From NCBI RefSeq assembly GCF_004959925.1, contig NZ_SPUW01000002.1, positions 248,001-312,000 on the forward strand: a stretch of DNA of 64,000 nucleotides. Reading direction: 5' to 3'. Below are positions 32,467 to 41,598 of this stretch, in pieces. How positions within the stretch are numbered: position 1 is the stretch's first letter; each line of letters begins with the position of its first letter. The notes under the pieces are model-generated. The model was not told the DNA's origin and ran no database searches. It was given only the letters and a program-made list of their open reading frames with translations. A program made the translations under genes and the position numbers. This stretch comes from Pseudooceanicola onchidii (lineage in GTDB: Bacteria > Pseudomonadota > Alphaproteobacteria > Rhodobacterales > Rhodobacteraceae).

Positions 32467-32889
32467 TCAGACCGGCTTTCGCTTGAGCTTTTTCCAAAGT
32501 CCATGCGCGCGCCCGATCAGGTCGCCGTCCGACAGGACCTCACCCTCCATGAAGACCAGGCTGCCGGTTTCCTTGACCACGTTCGGGTGGATCTCGATGA
32601 AGGTGCCGATCCGGCCTGCGCCGATGAAATCGTAGTTGAAGTTGATCGTGGCCACCGGCCCGCCGTGCTGCTGACGGGCGATCCGGCCAAGTCCCCGGTC
32701 CGAGAGGGTCATCAGCATCCCGCCCTGCACGACGCCATTGAGGTTGCGGTGATGGTCGCCTGCACGAAATCCGATCCACTGCGGCGCGTCACCGTTGTCG
32801 CGATAGTAGATCGGGCCGACGTGATCGATGAATCCAGCATCTTCAACGGGGTGCCAGCTGTCGTCGGGGGGCAGAAGCGTGTCGCGCAT
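32467..32889 (-). CDS. PaaI-family thioesterase (hotdog fold)
   Basis: A 140-residue hotdog-fold acyl-CoA thioesterase. The helix and turn NLNGVVQGGMLMTLSDRGLGR carries the Asp of the active site, and the strands around ATINFNYDFIGAGRIGTFIE match the PaaI group. Substrate unknown. ATG at 32889; the longer open frame runs into the rimP control region. Divergent from rimP-nusA-infB. Confidence 0.88.
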   Translation of the reverse strand: MRDTLLPPDDSWHPVEDAGFIDHVGPIYYRDNGDAPQWIGFRAGDHHRNLNGVVQGGMLMTLSDRGLGRIARQQHGGPVATINFNYDFIGAGRIGTFIEIHPNVVKETGSLVFMEGEVLSDGDLIGRAHGLWKKLKRKPV

Positions 32890-32965
32890 CCTTGGGCCTT
32901 TGGTCTTGTGGGCGGTCGGACGCTGATAGCATGGCCCCCGCCGGAGGGGGAGGGCGAGAATACCC

Positions 32966-32994
32966 TTGCGATTCGCGCGACAGGCGCCTATATC
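32966..32994 (+). promoter_or_regulatory. Candidate sigma-70 promoter of the rimP-nusA-infB operon
   Basis: TTGCGA (32966-32971) and TATATC (32989-32994) separated by 17 bases, about 100 bases before rimP and directly upstream of the attenuator-like leader. Confidence 0.6.
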
Positions 32995-33000
32995 CCCGAT

Positions 33001-33072
33001 CAACAGCGGCGCGCTGAGGCTTCGGTCTGACGCTCCACCGGAAGTTTCAACGGGCCGCGCGCCCGTTTTTTT
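33001..33072 (+). promoter_or_regulatory. Attenuator-like leader before rimP
   Basis: The leader ends in an intrinsic terminator 23 bases before the rimP ATG: stem ACGGGC / GCCCGT (33050-33055 with 33061-33066) followed by TTTTTTT. An earlier segment GGCGCGC (33008-33014) is fully complementary to GCGCGCC (33057-33063), which overlaps the terminator stem, so the two pairings exclude each other. This is the classical layout of transcription attenuation. NusA, encoded downstream, acts on pausing and termination, so autoregulation is a reasonable guess. A bioinformatic family of rimP leaders with this behaviour has been described, as I remember. Confidence 0.6.
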
Positions 33073-33094
33073 GTGCCCGGAGATCACGTCCCGC

Positions 33095-33664
33095 ATGGAC
33101 CTTATCGCCAAGACCGCCATCGACCGCCGCCTGGCCGAGATCGTGCAACCCGTCGTCGAAGACATGGGGTTCGAACTCGTGCGGCTGCGCCTGATGGGCG
33201 GACAGACCAAGACGCTGCAAATCATGGCCGAACGTCCCGGTGGCGGGATCGAGGTTGATGAATGTGCGGAAATTTCCACGGCCGTCAGTGCCGTCCTCGA
33301 TGTCGAGGATCCGGTGACGGACCCCTACACGCTTGAGGTATCCAGCCCCGGCATCGACCGGCCGCTGACCCGGCTGAAGGATTTCGACACCTACGAAGGC
33401 TATGAGGCCAAGGTCGAGACCGCCGAACTGATCGACGGCCGGAAACGTTTCAAGGGCGTGCTGGCCGGCGTCGAGGGTGGCGAAGTTCTGATCAACATCG
33501 ACGAAGGCACCGTGGGTCTGCAATTCGACTGGCTGGCGGATGCCAAGCTGGTCCTGACCGACGATCTTATCAAGGAAATGCTGAAGGGCCGCAAAGCCTC
33601 AGGCGAGCTTGACGAAACCCAGTTTGACGACATCGAGACAGAGACAGGTTCCGAGGAGGACTGA
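33095..33664 (+). CDS. rimP: Ribosome maturation factor RimP
   Basis: RimP helps mature the 30S ribosomal subunit. The 189-residue protein shows the family blocks [20 protein letters not shown] and [23 protein letters not shown], followed by the C-terminal SH3-like domain and an acidic tail. ATG at 33095 is at the family's usual position; a frame opening at 32966 includes the promoter and terminator and is rejected. First gene of the rimP-nusA-ylxR-infB operon. Confidence 0.96.
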   Translation: MDLIAKTAIDRRLAEIVQPVVEDMGFELVRLRLMGGQTKTLQIMAERPGGGIEVDECAEISTAVSAVLDVEDPVTDPYTLEVSSPGIDRPLTRLKDFDTYEGYEAKVETAELIDGRKRFKGVLAGVEGGEVLINIDEGTVGLQFDWLADAKLVLTDDLIKEMLKGRKASGELDETQFDDIETETGSEED

Positions 33665-33666
33665 GA

Positions 33667-35277
33667 ATGGCGATTACCTCTGCAAACCAGCTTGAGCTGC
33701 TGCAAACCGCCGAAGCCGTTGCGCGCGAAAAGATGATCGACCCCGGTCTCGTGGTCGAAGCGATGGAAGAATCGCTCGCCCGGGCCGCGAAATCCCGCTA
33801 CGGCGCCGAAATGGACATCCGCGTCTCGATCGACCGCAAGACCGGCCGCGCGACCTTTACCCGCGTCCGCACCGTGGTCGAGGATGAAGAGCTTGAGAAC
33901 TACCAGGCGGAAATGACCGTCCAGCAGGCCAAGCAGTACATGGCCGATCCGCAGATCGGCGACACCTATGTCGAAGAGGTCCCGCCGGTTGAACTGGGCC
34001 GGATCGCCGCGCAGTCGGCCAAGCAGGTCATCCTGCAGAAGGTCCGCGAAGCCGAGCGTGACCGCCAGTACGAAGAATTCAAGGACCGCGCCGGCACCAT
34101 CATCAACGGTGTCGTCAAGCGCGAGGAATACGGCAACGTCATCGTCGACGTGGGCGCCGGCGAAGGCATCCTGCGCCGCAACGAAAAGATCGGCCGCGAA
34201 AGCTATCGCCCGAACGACCGCATCCGCTGCTACGTCAAGGACGTGCGCCGCGAACAGCGCGGCCCGCAGATCTTCCTGTCGCGCACTGATCCGCAATTCA
34301 TGGCCGAGCTCTTCAAGATGGAAGTGCCGGAAATCTACGACGGCATCATCGAAATCAAGGCCGTGGCCCGTGACCCGGGTTCGCGCGCAAAGATCGCCGT
34401 GATCTCCTACGATGGCTCGATCGACCCGGTCGGTGCCTGTGTTGGTATGCGTGGTAGCCGTGTGCAGGCCGTGGTGAACGAACTGCAGGGCGAAAAGATC
34501 GACATCATCCCCTGGAACGAAGACCAGCCGACCTTCCTTGTGAACGCGCTGCAGCCTGCAGAAGTGTCCAAGGTGGTTCTGGACGAAGAAGCCGGGAAGA
34601 TCGAAGTCGTGGTGCCCGAGGAACAGCTTTCGCTGGCCATCGGCCGCCGTGGTCAGAACGTGCGCCTGGCGTCGCAGCTGACCAACCTCGACATCGACAT
34701 CATGACCGAAGAAGAAGAATCGGCCCGCCGTCAGAAAGAATTCGAAGAGCGCACGAAGCTCTTCATGGATAACCTCGACCTCGACGAATTCTTTGCCCAG
34801 CTGCTGGTGTCCGAAGGCTTCACCAACCTGGAAGAAGTCGCCTACGTCGAAGTGGACGAACTGCTGGTCATCGACGGCGTCGACGAAGACACCGCCAACG
34901 AACTGCAGGCCCGTGCCCGCGACGTGCTGGAGGCCCAGGCCAAGGCCGCGCTGGACCGTGCCCGCGAACTGGGTGCCGAAGACAGCCTTATTGAATTCGA
35001 AGGTCTGACACCCCAGATGGTACAGGCACTGGCGGAAGACGGCGTGAAGACGCTGGAAGACTTCGCCACCTGCGCCGACTGGGAGCTTGCCGGTGGCTGG
35101 ACCACCGTCGAAGGCGAGCGGGTCAAGGACGACGGCATTCTCGAACCCTTCGACGTTTCGCTGGAAGAAGCACAGCACATGGTCATGAACGCACGCGTCA
35201 TGCTGGGCTGGGTCGATCCCGCCGAACTGGAAGCGGAAGAGGCATCTGAAGAGGTTGAGGTTCAGGCGGACGCCTGA
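33667..35277 (+). CDS. nusA: Transcription termination/antitermination factor NusA
   Basis: NusA binds RNA polymerase and nascent RNA, tuning pausing, termination and rRNA antitermination. The 536-residue protein has an N-terminal polymerase-binding domain (1 to about 125), an S1 domain ([21 protein letters not shown]), two KH domains ([20 protein letters not shown] and [16 protein letters not shown]), and C-terminal acidic repeats ([16 protein letters not shown] and [16 protein letters not shown]) with helix-hairpin-helix form, as in alphaproteobacteria. GAGGA lies just before ATG at 33667, two bases after rimP ends. Confidence 0.98.
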   Translation: MAITSANQLELLQTAEAVAREKMIDPGLVVEAMEESLARAAKSRYGAEMDIRVSIDRKTGRATFTRVRTVVEDEELENYQAEMTVQQAKQYMADPQIGDTYVEEVPPVELGRIAAQSAKQVILQKVREAERDRQYEEFKDRAGTIINGVVKREEYGNVIVDVGAGEGILRRNEKIGRESYRPNDRIRCYVKDVRREQRGPQIFLSRTDPQFMAELFKMEVPEIYDGIIEIKAVARDPGSRAKIAVISYDGSIDPVGACVGMRGSRVQAVVNELQGEKIDIIPWNEDQPTFLVNALQPAEVSKVVLDEEAGKIEVVVPEEQLSLAIGRRGQNVRLASQLTNLDIDIMTEEEESARRQKEFEERTKLFMDNLDLDEFFAQLLVSEGFTNLEEVAYVEVDELLVIDGVDEDTANELQARARDVLEAQAKAALDRARELGAEDSLIEFEGLTPQMVQALAEDGVKTLEDFATCADWELAGGWTTVEGERVKDDGILEPFDVSLEEAQHMVMNARVMLGWVDPAELEAEEASEEVEVQADA

Positions 35278-35294
35278 ACCGGAAGGGGGCCGCG

Positions 35295-35882
35295 ATGACG
35301 CGAGGCGGCGCAGACAAAGACCGGTCCGACGGTCCCGAACGCAAGTGCATCGTCACTGGCGAGGTCCAGCCCGCGTCCGGGCTGGTCCGTTTCGTGGTCG
35401 GTCCGGATGACACGATTGTCCCCGACATCCTGGAAAAGCTTCCGGGCAGGGGTATATGGGTAAAGGCGGACCGCGACGCGCTGAACGAGGCTTCGAAGAA
35501 GCACTTTGCGCGGGCGGCCCGAAAGCCGGTCAAGGTGCCGGACGACCTGGTGGGCCAGGTCGAAACCGCGCTGGTCGGACGGGTGACAAGCCTGCTGGCC
35601 ATGGCGCGGAAGTCCGGCGATGCCGTCGCCGGCTATGAGAAGGTGAAGGACTGGCTTGGGAAGGACTATGCAGATGTCCTTGTTCAGGCCAGTGACGGTT
35701 CCGAACGCGGAAAGAACAAGCTTTCCACCCCTTATGGGGGCACTTTCATCGGCTGGTTGACGGCGGATGAGCTGGGCTTGGCCTTCGGTCGGGAAACTGT
35801 CATACACGCCGCCTTAGGAACTGGCGGTCTGAGCAAAAGAGTTGTAGAGGAAGCCGCAAGACTGAAAGGTCTGCGCGGCTGA
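35295..35882 (+). CDS. YlxR-domain RNA-binding protein with L7Ae-like extension
   Basis: A 195-residue protein between nusA and infB. Residues 15-90 match the YlxR (DUF448) domain: [18 protein letters not shown], and LPGRGIWV. Residues 95-190 look like an L7Ae/L30e-type RNA-binding fold ([28 protein letters not shown]). Firmicute YlxR is about 90 residues and its partner is a separate gene (YlxQ); here the two are fused, which is common in alphaproteobacteria. Cytoplasmic, probably RNA or nucleoid associated. Confidence 0.9.
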   Translation: MTRGGADKDRSDGPERKCIVTGEVQPASGLVRFVVGPDDTIVPDILEKLPGRGIWVKADRDALNEASKKHFARAARKPVKVPDDLVGQVETALVGRVTSLLAMARKSGDAVAGYEKVKDWLGKDYADVLVQASDGSERGKNKLSTPYGGTFIGWLTADELGLAFGRETVIHAALGTGGLSKRVVEEAARLKGLRG

Positions 35883-35913
35883 AAGTGGCGGGAGGGTCCC
35901 GCCCGGAAGGATT

Positions 35914-38421
35914 ATGAGCCATATGAGCGACAGCGACGGAAAGAAAACTCTGGGTGTACGAGGCGGTGGTCCCCGGTCGGGGAACGTGAAGCAGAGCTTC
36001 AGCCATGGCCGCACCAAGAACGTCGTGGTGGAAACCAAGCGTAAGCGGGTCATGGTGCCCAAGCCTGGTGCTGCCGGAAAGGGCGGCGCCGGAGGTGCAA
36101 CGCTTGGCGATCCCTCGAAGCGGCCCGCCGGCATCACTGATGCCGAGATGGAGCGCCGCCTGAAGGCCGTGCAGGCCGCCAAGGCCCGCGAGGCCGAGGA
36201 AGAGGCACGCCGCGCAGCCGACGAAAAGGCCCGCGAAGAAGAGCGTGAGCGCCGCCGCGAGGAAGCCGAACAGAAGGCCCGCGAGGAAAAAGAGCGTGAA
36301 GAGGCTCTGAAGGCCAAGGCCGAGGAAGAAGAACGCCAGAAGCGCGAGGCCGAAGAGGCCGCCAAGCGTGCTGCTGCGGCGCCGACCCCGTCCGACCAGC
36401 CTGCCGCCGATCGCGCTGCCAAGGGCCCGGCCCGCAGCACGACGCCGGATCGCCCCGAACGCAACACGCGCAACGACAACGACGACCGCAATTCGCGCGG
36501 CAAAGGTGGCCGCGACGATGGCCGCCGGTCCGGCAAGCTGACGCTGAACCAGGCCCTGTCCGGTGGCGAAGGTGGCCGTCAGAAATCGCTCGCGTCGATG
36601 AAGCGCAAGCAAGAGCGCGCGCGCCAGAAAGCCATGGGTGGCCCCGTCAGCCGCGAAAAGGTCGTGCGCGACGTGCAGGTGCCCGAGGCGATCATGGTTG
36701 GCGAACTGGCCAACCGGATGGCAGAACGTGTGGCGGACGTGGTCAAATCGCTCATGCAGATGGGCATGATGGTCACGCAGAACCAGACGATCGACGCGGA
36801 TACCGCCGAACTGATCATCGAGGAATTCGGCCACCGGATCGTCCGCGTGTCTGATTCCGACGTGGAACAGGTCATCGAGCAGAAGGAAGACGCTGCCGAA
36901 GATCTGAAGCCGCGTGCCCCGGTCGTGACCATCATGGGCCACGTCGACCACGGCAAGACCTCGCTTCTGGATGCGATCCGGAACGCCAAGGTTGTCGCGG
37001 GCGAAGCCGGCGGGATCACCCAGCACATCGGTGCGTACCAGGTGACCACCGACAGCGGCCAGACGCTGACCTTCCTCGACACGCCCGGCCACGCCGCGTT
37101 CACGTCGATGCGGTCGCGCGGTGCGCAGGTGACGGATATCGTTGTTCTGGTGGTTGCGGCGGATGACGCCGTGATGCCCCAGACGATCGAAGCCATCGCC
37201 CACGCCAAGGCCGCCGAAGTGCCGATGATCGTGGCGATCAACAAGGTCGACAAGCCCGAAGCCAATCCCCAGAAGGTCCGCACGGATCTGCTTCAGCACG
37301 AAGTGATCGTCGAAGCCATGTCGGGTGAGGTTCAGGACGTCGAGGTTTCGGCCCACACGGGTCAGGGCCTGGATGAACTGCTGGAAGCCATCGCGCTGCA
37401 GTCCGAACTTCTGGAACTGAAGGCCAACCCCGATCGCGCCGCACAGGGTGCCGTCATCGAAGCGCAGCTGGACGTGGGCCGTGGCCCCGTCGCGACCGTT
37501 CTGGTTCAGAACGGCACGCTGCGCCAGGGCGACATCTTCGTTGTCGGCGAACAGTACGGCAAGGTCCGTGCGCTGGTGAACGACAAGGGCGAACGCGTCA
37601 AGGAAGCCGGTCCTTCGGTTCCGGTCGAGGTGCTTGGCCTTAACGGGACGCCCGAAGCGGGTGACGTTCTGAACGTGACCTCGACCGAAGCGCAGGCCCG
37701 CGAGATCGCGGAATACCGTGCGCAGCTGGCCAAGGACAAACGTGCCGCCGCCGGTGCTGCAACGACGCTGGAACAGCTGATGCAGCGCGCGAAGGAAGAC
37801 GAAAACGTCACCGAACTGCCGATCGTCGTGAAGGCGGACGTGCAGGGGTCGGCCGAAGCCATCGTCCAGGCGATGGAAAAGATCGGCAACGACGAGGTGC
37901 GCGTGCGGGTTCTTCACTCGGGCGTCGGTGCGATCACGGAATCGGACATCGGCCTGTCGGAAGCCTCCGGCGCACCGGTCTTCGGCTTCAACGTCCGCGC
38001 CAACGCGCCTGCACGGCAGGCGGCGAACCAGAAGGGCGTCGAGATCCGGTACTATTCGGTGATCTACGACCTCGTCGACGACGTGAAGGCGGCGGCCTCG
38101 GGCCTGCTGTCCAACGAGATCCGCGAACGGTTCATCGGCTACGCCCAGATCAAGGAGGTCTTCAAGGTCTCCAACGTGGGTCGCGTCGCGGGCTGTATCG
38201 TCACCGAAGGTGTCGCCCGCCGGTCGGCCGGTGTGCGCCTGCTGCGCGACGACGTGGTGATCCACGAAGGCACGCTGAAGACGCTCAAGCGGTTCAAGGA
38301 CGAGGTGGCCGAGGTCATTTCGGGCCAGGAATGCGGTATGGCCTTCGAGAACTACGAAGACATTCGTCCGAACGACGTGATCGAAATCTTCGAACGCGAA
38401 GAGGTCGAACGGTCGCTCTGA
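35914..38421 (+). CDS. infB: Translation initiation factor IF-2
   Basis: IF-2 brings initiator tRNA to the ribosome and promotes subunit joining with GTP. The 835-residue protein has a long charged N-terminal region (to about 250) with many Glu/Arg/Ala-rich helices, then the G domain with G1 GHVDHGKTS (about residue 343), G3 DTPGHAAF and G4 NKVDKP, followed by beta-barrel domains and the C-terminal initiator-tRNA-binding part ([20 protein letters not shown]). ATG at 35914 follows GGAAGG; another ATG nine bases on is possible. Last gene of the operon, ending at a strong terminator. Confidence 0.98.
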   Translation: MSHMSDSDGKKTLGVRGGGPRSGNVKQSFSHGRTKNVVVETKRKRVMVPKPGAAGKGGAGGATLGDPSKRPAGITDAEMERRLKAVQAAKAREAEEEARRAADEKAREEERERRREEAEQKAREEKEREEALKAKAEEEERQKREAEEAAKRAAAAPTPSDQPAADRAAKGPARSTTPDRPERNTRNDNDDRNSRGKGGRDDGRRSGKLTLNQALSGGEGGRQKSLASMKRKQERARQKAMGGPVSREKVVRDVQVPEAIMVGELANRMAERVADVVKSLMQMGMMVTQNQTIDADTAELIIEEFGHRIVRVSDSDVEQVIEQKEDAAEDLKPRAPVVTIMGHVDHGKTSLLDAIRNAKVVAGEAGGITQHIGAYQVTTDSGQTLTFLDTPGHAAFTSMRSRGAQVTDIVVLVVAADDAVMPQTIEAIAHAKAAEVPMIVAINKVDKPEANPQKVRTDLLQHEVIVEAMSGEVQDVEVSAHTGQGLDELLEAIALQSELLELKANPDRAAQGAVIEAQLDVGRGPVATVLVQNGTLRQGDIFVVGEQYGKVRALVNDKGERVKEAGPSVPVEVLGLNGTPEAGDVLNVTSTEAQAREIAEYRAQLAKDKRAAAGAATTLEQLMQRAKEDENVTELPIVVKADVQGSAEAIVQAMEKIGNDEVRVRVLHSGVGAITESDIGLSEASGAPVFGFNVRANAPARQAANQKGVEIRYYSVIYDLVDDVKAAASGLLSNEIRERFIGYAQIKEVFKVSNVGRVAGCIVTEGVARRSAGVRLLRDDVVIHEGTLKTLKRFKDEVAEVISGQECGMAFENYEDIRPNDVIEIFEREEVERSL

Positions 38422-38441
38422 TCTGTTTCTCATTCGGAAAC

Positions 38442-38471
38442 AAAACGCGCCCCAAATCGGGGCGCGTTTTT
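38442..38471 (+). terminator. Rho-independent terminator of the nusA-infB operon
   Basis: Twelve-base-pair perfect stem AAAACGCGCCCC / GGGGCGCGTTTT (38442-38453 with 38459-38470) with a five-base loop, followed by T, 20 bases after the infB stop. Confidence 0.92.
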
Positions 38472-38520
38472 CGTTTCAGGGGTGTCGATCGGGTGTCTTG
38501 GCATCGGTGCGGGCAAAAGA

Positions 38521-38556
38521 AAGACGGACGGGAAGTTGCCTTCCCGTCCGTCTTTA
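38521..38556 (-). terminator. Very strong intrinsic terminator of the 46-residue gene
   Basis: Sixteen perfectly paired bases (38521-38536 with 38541-38556) around a four-base loop. On the minus strand it follows the small gene by 27 bases and is followed by TTTCTTTT. It lies back to back with the infB terminator. Confidence 0.9.
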
Positions 38557-38583
38557 AACTCGATTGACCGAAACGATGCCGGA

Positions 38584-38724
38584 TCAGGCGGCTGCTTCGC
38601 CCGATACCGGTACGCCACGGAAGATTTGGTTGCCGACGCGGACTTCGACACGTCCGTCGGATGTGGTTCCCACATATGTGCCCTGCACCGAAACGCAGGA
38701 GCCAACCGTTATCGTTCTCAGCAT
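38584..38724 (-). CDS. Small conserved-looking protein, 46 residues
   Basis: A 46-residue soluble protein with no known domain: MLRTITVGSCVSVQGTYV, then a Gly/Asp turn, a basic strand (RVEVRVGNQIFRG) and PVSGEAAA. It looks like a small beta barrel or SH3-like strand set. GGGGAG lies nine bases before the ATG at 38724, and a very strong terminator follows; both support real expression. The 180 bases upstream are unusually AT-rich for this genome and may hold its promoter. From memory, similar short proteins occur in Rhodobacterales without a known role. Confidence 0.7.
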   Translation of the reverse strand: MLRTITVGSCVSVQGTYVGTTSDGRVEVRVGNQIFRGVPVSGEAAA

Positions 38725-38904
38725 AGTATCATTCTCCCCACAAGAATTGTTTCCATAATACAGGAATCCAACATGACGGGCTACCATTTGTTACACACAA
38801 TGGAGGCCGAATATGAAGAATTTCTGAATCATTTCTGAGCAAAATGGCCTTTAAAGCGCTTCCCGGCCCGCTGCAACGCAGAATGTTGCGATGCAGCGAA
38901 TCAG
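38725..38904. other. AT-rich intergenic stretch with an inverted repeat
   Basis: No gene is supported. The left half is AT-rich and probably carries control signals of the 46-residue gene. At 38869-38875 and 38892-38898 there is a CGCTGCA / TGCAGCG inverted repeat near the end of mutT. A 21-codon plus-strand frame from 38773 has AGGAA upstream but nothing else in its favour. Confidence 0.4.
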
Positions 38905-39306
38905 TTACAACCAGTCCCGAAGGATGGGAATCAAAGGAATGTCTGCTGGCGGCATGGGGTAGTCCCGCAAGGCCTGCGGGCGGACCCACTTCAGCACCTG
39001 ACCCTCTTTCGGCTGCGGTGTGCCGTCCCATTTGCGACAGGCAAAAAGCGGCATCAGCAAATGGAAATCGTCGTAGGCGTGGGATGCGAATGTGAGGGGG
39101 GCGAGACAGGAATTCCAGGTCTCGATCCCCAGCTCTTCGTGCAATTCCCGGATCAATGCGTGTTCCGGGCTTTCGCCCGGTTCAACCTTGCCGCCCGGGA
39201 ATTCCCAAAGGCCCGCCATGGATTTGCCTTCCGGGCGCTGCGCCAGAAGCACGCGCCCGTCCGTGTCGATCAATGCGACGGCCGAAACAAGGATCACCCT
39301 GGTCAT
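38905..39306 (-). CDS. mutT: 8-oxo-dGTP diphosphatase MutT
   Basis: A 133-residue Nudix enzyme that removes oxidised guanine nucleotides from the pool. The Nudix box is GGKVEPGESPEHALIREL then HEELGI (about residues 38-61), and the preceding AQRPEGKSMAGLWEFPG is the substrate-side motif of MutT proper. Separated from argJ by 33 bases on the same strand, so the two may be co-transcribed. Confidence 0.93.
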   Translation of the reverse strand: MTRVILVSAVALIDTDGRVLLAQRPEGKSMAGLWEFPGGKVEPGESPEHALIRELHEELGIETWNSCLAPLTFASHAYDDFHLLMPLFACRKWDGTPQPKEGQVLKWVRPQALRDYPMPPADIPLIPILRDWL

Positions 39307-39339
39307 GCGGAACGCCCCCGGATGGTCCGGAGGGATCGA

Positions 39340-40569
39340 TCAAGAACGATAATCGGCATTGATCGAGATGTAGCCGTGGGTCAGGTCGCAGGTCCAGACG
39401 GTCGCGGTGCCGCCGCCAAGGCCAAGATCGACACGGATGTCGATTGTTTCGCCTTTCATGTGCTGCGAACAGGCCTCTTCGCTGTAGCCCGGGGCGCGCC
39501 AGCCCTTGTCGGCGACCTGTTCGTTGCCGAACCAGATCGACAGCTTGTCGCGGTCCGCCGCGGCGCCGGACTTGCCGACGGCCATGACGATGCGGCCCCA
39601 GTTCGCGTCTTCGCCCGCGATCGCGGTCTTCACCAGAGGAGAGTTCGCGATCGACAGCCCATGCACCTTGGCATCGGCGTCGCTGGCGGCGCCCGTCACC
39701 TGGATCTGGACGAATTTCGTGGCCCCTTCGCCGTCGCGGACGACCTGATGGGCCAGGTCCAGCATGACGCCGTGAAGGGCTTCGATGAAGGCGGTGTCCT
39801 GTGCGGTCACCTCGACGCCCGAGGCACCTGTGGCGGCGCACAGAAGCGTGTCCGAGGTCGAGGTGTCGCTGTCGACGGTGATGCAGTTGAAGGTCAGGTC
39901 GGCATTGGCCGAGACCATGTTCTGCAGCACCGCGCGATCAACCTTGGCGTCGGTGAAGATATAGACCAGCATCGTCGCCATGTCGGGCGCGATCATGCCG
40001 GATCCCTTGGCGATGCCGGCGATCTTGACGGTCTTGCCGCCGATGTCGACCGAGGCGGATGCACCCTTGGGATAGGTGTCGGTGGTCATGATGGCCTTCG
40101 CGGCCTCGGCGATGCCACCGGGTTTGAGCGCGGCGTTCAGTTCTTCCATCTTGGCGACGATCCGGTCGTGCGGAAGCGGTTCGCCGATCACGCCGGTCGA
40201 AGAGGTGAAGACGCGCGTTTCGTCGATGCCAAGCGCGGCTGCGGCCGCTTCGGTCACGCGGCGCACGGATTCGACCCCGTTCTTGCCGGTGAAGGCGTTG
40301 GAGTTGCCGGAGTTGACGACGATGCCCGCCGGGCCGTCGCCGTCACCACCGATCTTGGACTGGCAGTCCAGCACCGGGGCCGACCGGGTGGCCGACCGGG
40401 TGAACACCCCCGCCATCGACGTGCCGGGCGCGAGCCGCACCAGAAGCACGTCGGTCCGCCCCTTGTATTTCACGCCCGCCTGCGCGGTTGCGAAGTCGAC
40501 GCCGTCAATCACCGGCAGGTCGGGAAAGGCCGCGGGGGCCAGGGGGGAAAGAGGGGGGGTGCCACCCAT
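39340..40569 (-). CDS. argJ: Bifunctional ornithine acetyltransferase / N-acetylglutamate synthase
   Basis: ArgJ recycles the acetyl group between N-acetylornithine and glutamate in arginine synthesis. The 409-residue precursor cleaves itself before a conserved Thr: the site is in MIAPDMATMLVYIFTDA (about residue 194). Other family blocks are GTSMAGVFTRSATRSAPV and GNSNAFTGKNG near the N-terminus. Start ATG at 40569 (MGGTPPLSPLAP). It follows the parvulin gene by four bases. Confidence 0.96.
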   Translation of the reverse strand: MGGTPPLSPLAPAAFPDLPVIDGVDFATAQAGVKYKGRTDVLLVRLAPGTSMAGVFTRSATRSAPVLDCQSKIGGDGDGPAGIVVNSGNSNAFTGKNGVESVRRVTEAAAAALGIDETRVFTSSTGVIGEPLPHDRIVAKMEELNAALKPGGIAEAAKAIMTTDTYPKGASASVDIGGKTVKIAGIAKGSGMIAPDMATMLVYIFTDAKVDRAVLQNMVSANADLTFNCITVDSDTSTSDTLLCAATGASGVEVTAQDTAFIEALHGVMLDLAHQVVRDGEGATKFVQIQVTGAASDADAKVHGLSIANSPLVKTAIAGEDANWGRIVMAVGKSGAAADRDKLSIWFGNEQVADKGWRAPGYSEEACSQHMKGETIDIRVDLGLGGGTATVWTCDLTHGYISINADYRS

Positions 40570-40573
40570 GGGA

Positions 40574-41422
40574 TCACTCCAGCAGGTCGAGGTTCATCAG
40601 AAGTGCGGGGTCGATGCCTTCGGACCCGCTGGTATCGACATTCGCGTTTTCGACGAGCGCGTCAATATGTGCCTTCACGACGTCCTGTTCGACCTTGGCG
40701 CGCAGTTCGTCACGCACTTCGTCTAGGGTCGGGGCTTCTTTCACGCGGGTTTCTTCCAGCTTGATCACGTGCCAGCCGAACTGGGTCTGCACCGGGGCTG
40801 AGATCGCGCCGCTTTCCATGTCGACCACGGCGTTTTCGAACTCGGGCACCATCATGCCCTTGCCGAACCAACCCAGATCACCGCCGTTGGGACCCGAGGG
40901 GCCGGTGGATTTCTCTTTCGCGAGCGTGGCGAAATCCGCCCCGCCTTCCAGTTCGGTGACAAGCGCCTTCGCCTCGTCTTCGGTTTCGACCAGGATATGC
41001 GCGGCCTTGTATTCGGTTTCGGCCTCGGCGCTGGCGTAGGTGTCCTTGTAGGCCTGTTCGATGGCGGCGTCGGTCACGCCGTTTTCCAGGACCTTGCCGA
41101 CTTCTTCAGCGGCGATCAGCGACCGTTCCTCGTTCTCCATCGCCAGGCGGACACGGCGGGGCGCGTCGCCTTCATAAGCGTCGGCGAGGGCGGATTGCTG
41201 CACCAGCTGATCCAGGATGCCCTTGAACAGAACTTCGGGCGGAAGCTGGCCGTATTGCGGCGGCAGAGCCTGCCGGGTCAGGATCATGTGACCTAGCGTG
41301 ATGTCCTTGCCGTCAACCGTGGCGACCACGGTATCGGCGTCCGGCGTGTCCTGGGCGACCAGGGGCGACGCCACGGAAAGGGCGATGGCAAAAGCGGCCA
41401 TGCGGGTGAAATGATGCGTCAT
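40574..41422 (-). CDS. Periplasmic parvulin-type peptidyl-prolyl isomerase
   Basis: A 282-residue exported folding factor. A Sec signal (residues 1-24, cut after PLVA) precedes a SurA/PrsA-like helical region, then a parvulin domain (about 135-230) with [37 protein letters not shown] and [10 protein letters not shown]. It would help outer-membrane or periplasmic proteins fold. ATG at 41422 is chosen at the signal peptide; the longer frame is an artefact. It is divergent from secA and upstream of argJ on the same strand. Confidence 0.92.
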   Translation of the reverse strand: MTHHFTRMAAFAIALSVASPLVAQDTPDADTVVATVDGKDITLGHMILTRQALPPQYGQLPPEVLFKGILDQLVQQSALADAYEGDAPRRVRLAMENEERSLIAAEEVGKVLENGVTDAAIEQAYKDTYASAEAETEYKAAHILVETEDEAKALVTELEGGADFATLAKEKSTGPSGPNGGDLGWFGKGMMVPEFENAVVDMESGAISAPVQTQFGWHVIKLEETRVKEAPTLDEVRDELRAKVEQDVVKAHIDALVENANVDTSGSEGIDPALLMNLDLLE

Positions 41423-41458
41423 TTTCCAACCTTTATTGGGCTGCGACGGGGCGCAGCG

Positions 41459-41487
41459 TTGACAGGGTAGGGGCGTCCCCTTACATC
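41459..41487 (+). promoter_or_regulatory. Candidate secA promoter
   Basis: A perfect -35 TTGACA (41459-41464) with TACATC (41482-41487) 17 bases on. It is about 110 bases upstream of secA, leaving a leader of about 105 bases with a GGCGGGGCCCCCGC inverted repeat near its start. Confidence 0.45.
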
Positions 41488-41598
41488 GCACTATGGCTTG
41501 GCGGGGCCCCCGCTTGGCGCCTGTTCTATGGGCTGCGGTGTGGGGGTACAAGGACACCTGCCAACACATCGACGTCAATAACCGGAACGGATCGCATC

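Noticed and set aside
35800-38433. 877-codon minus-strand frame
   Set aside because: Shadow of infB; the G-domain motifs are on the plus strand.
38773-38838. 21-codon plus-strand frame with AGGAA upstream
   Set aside because: Too short, overlaps the control region of the minus-strand small gene and has no further support.
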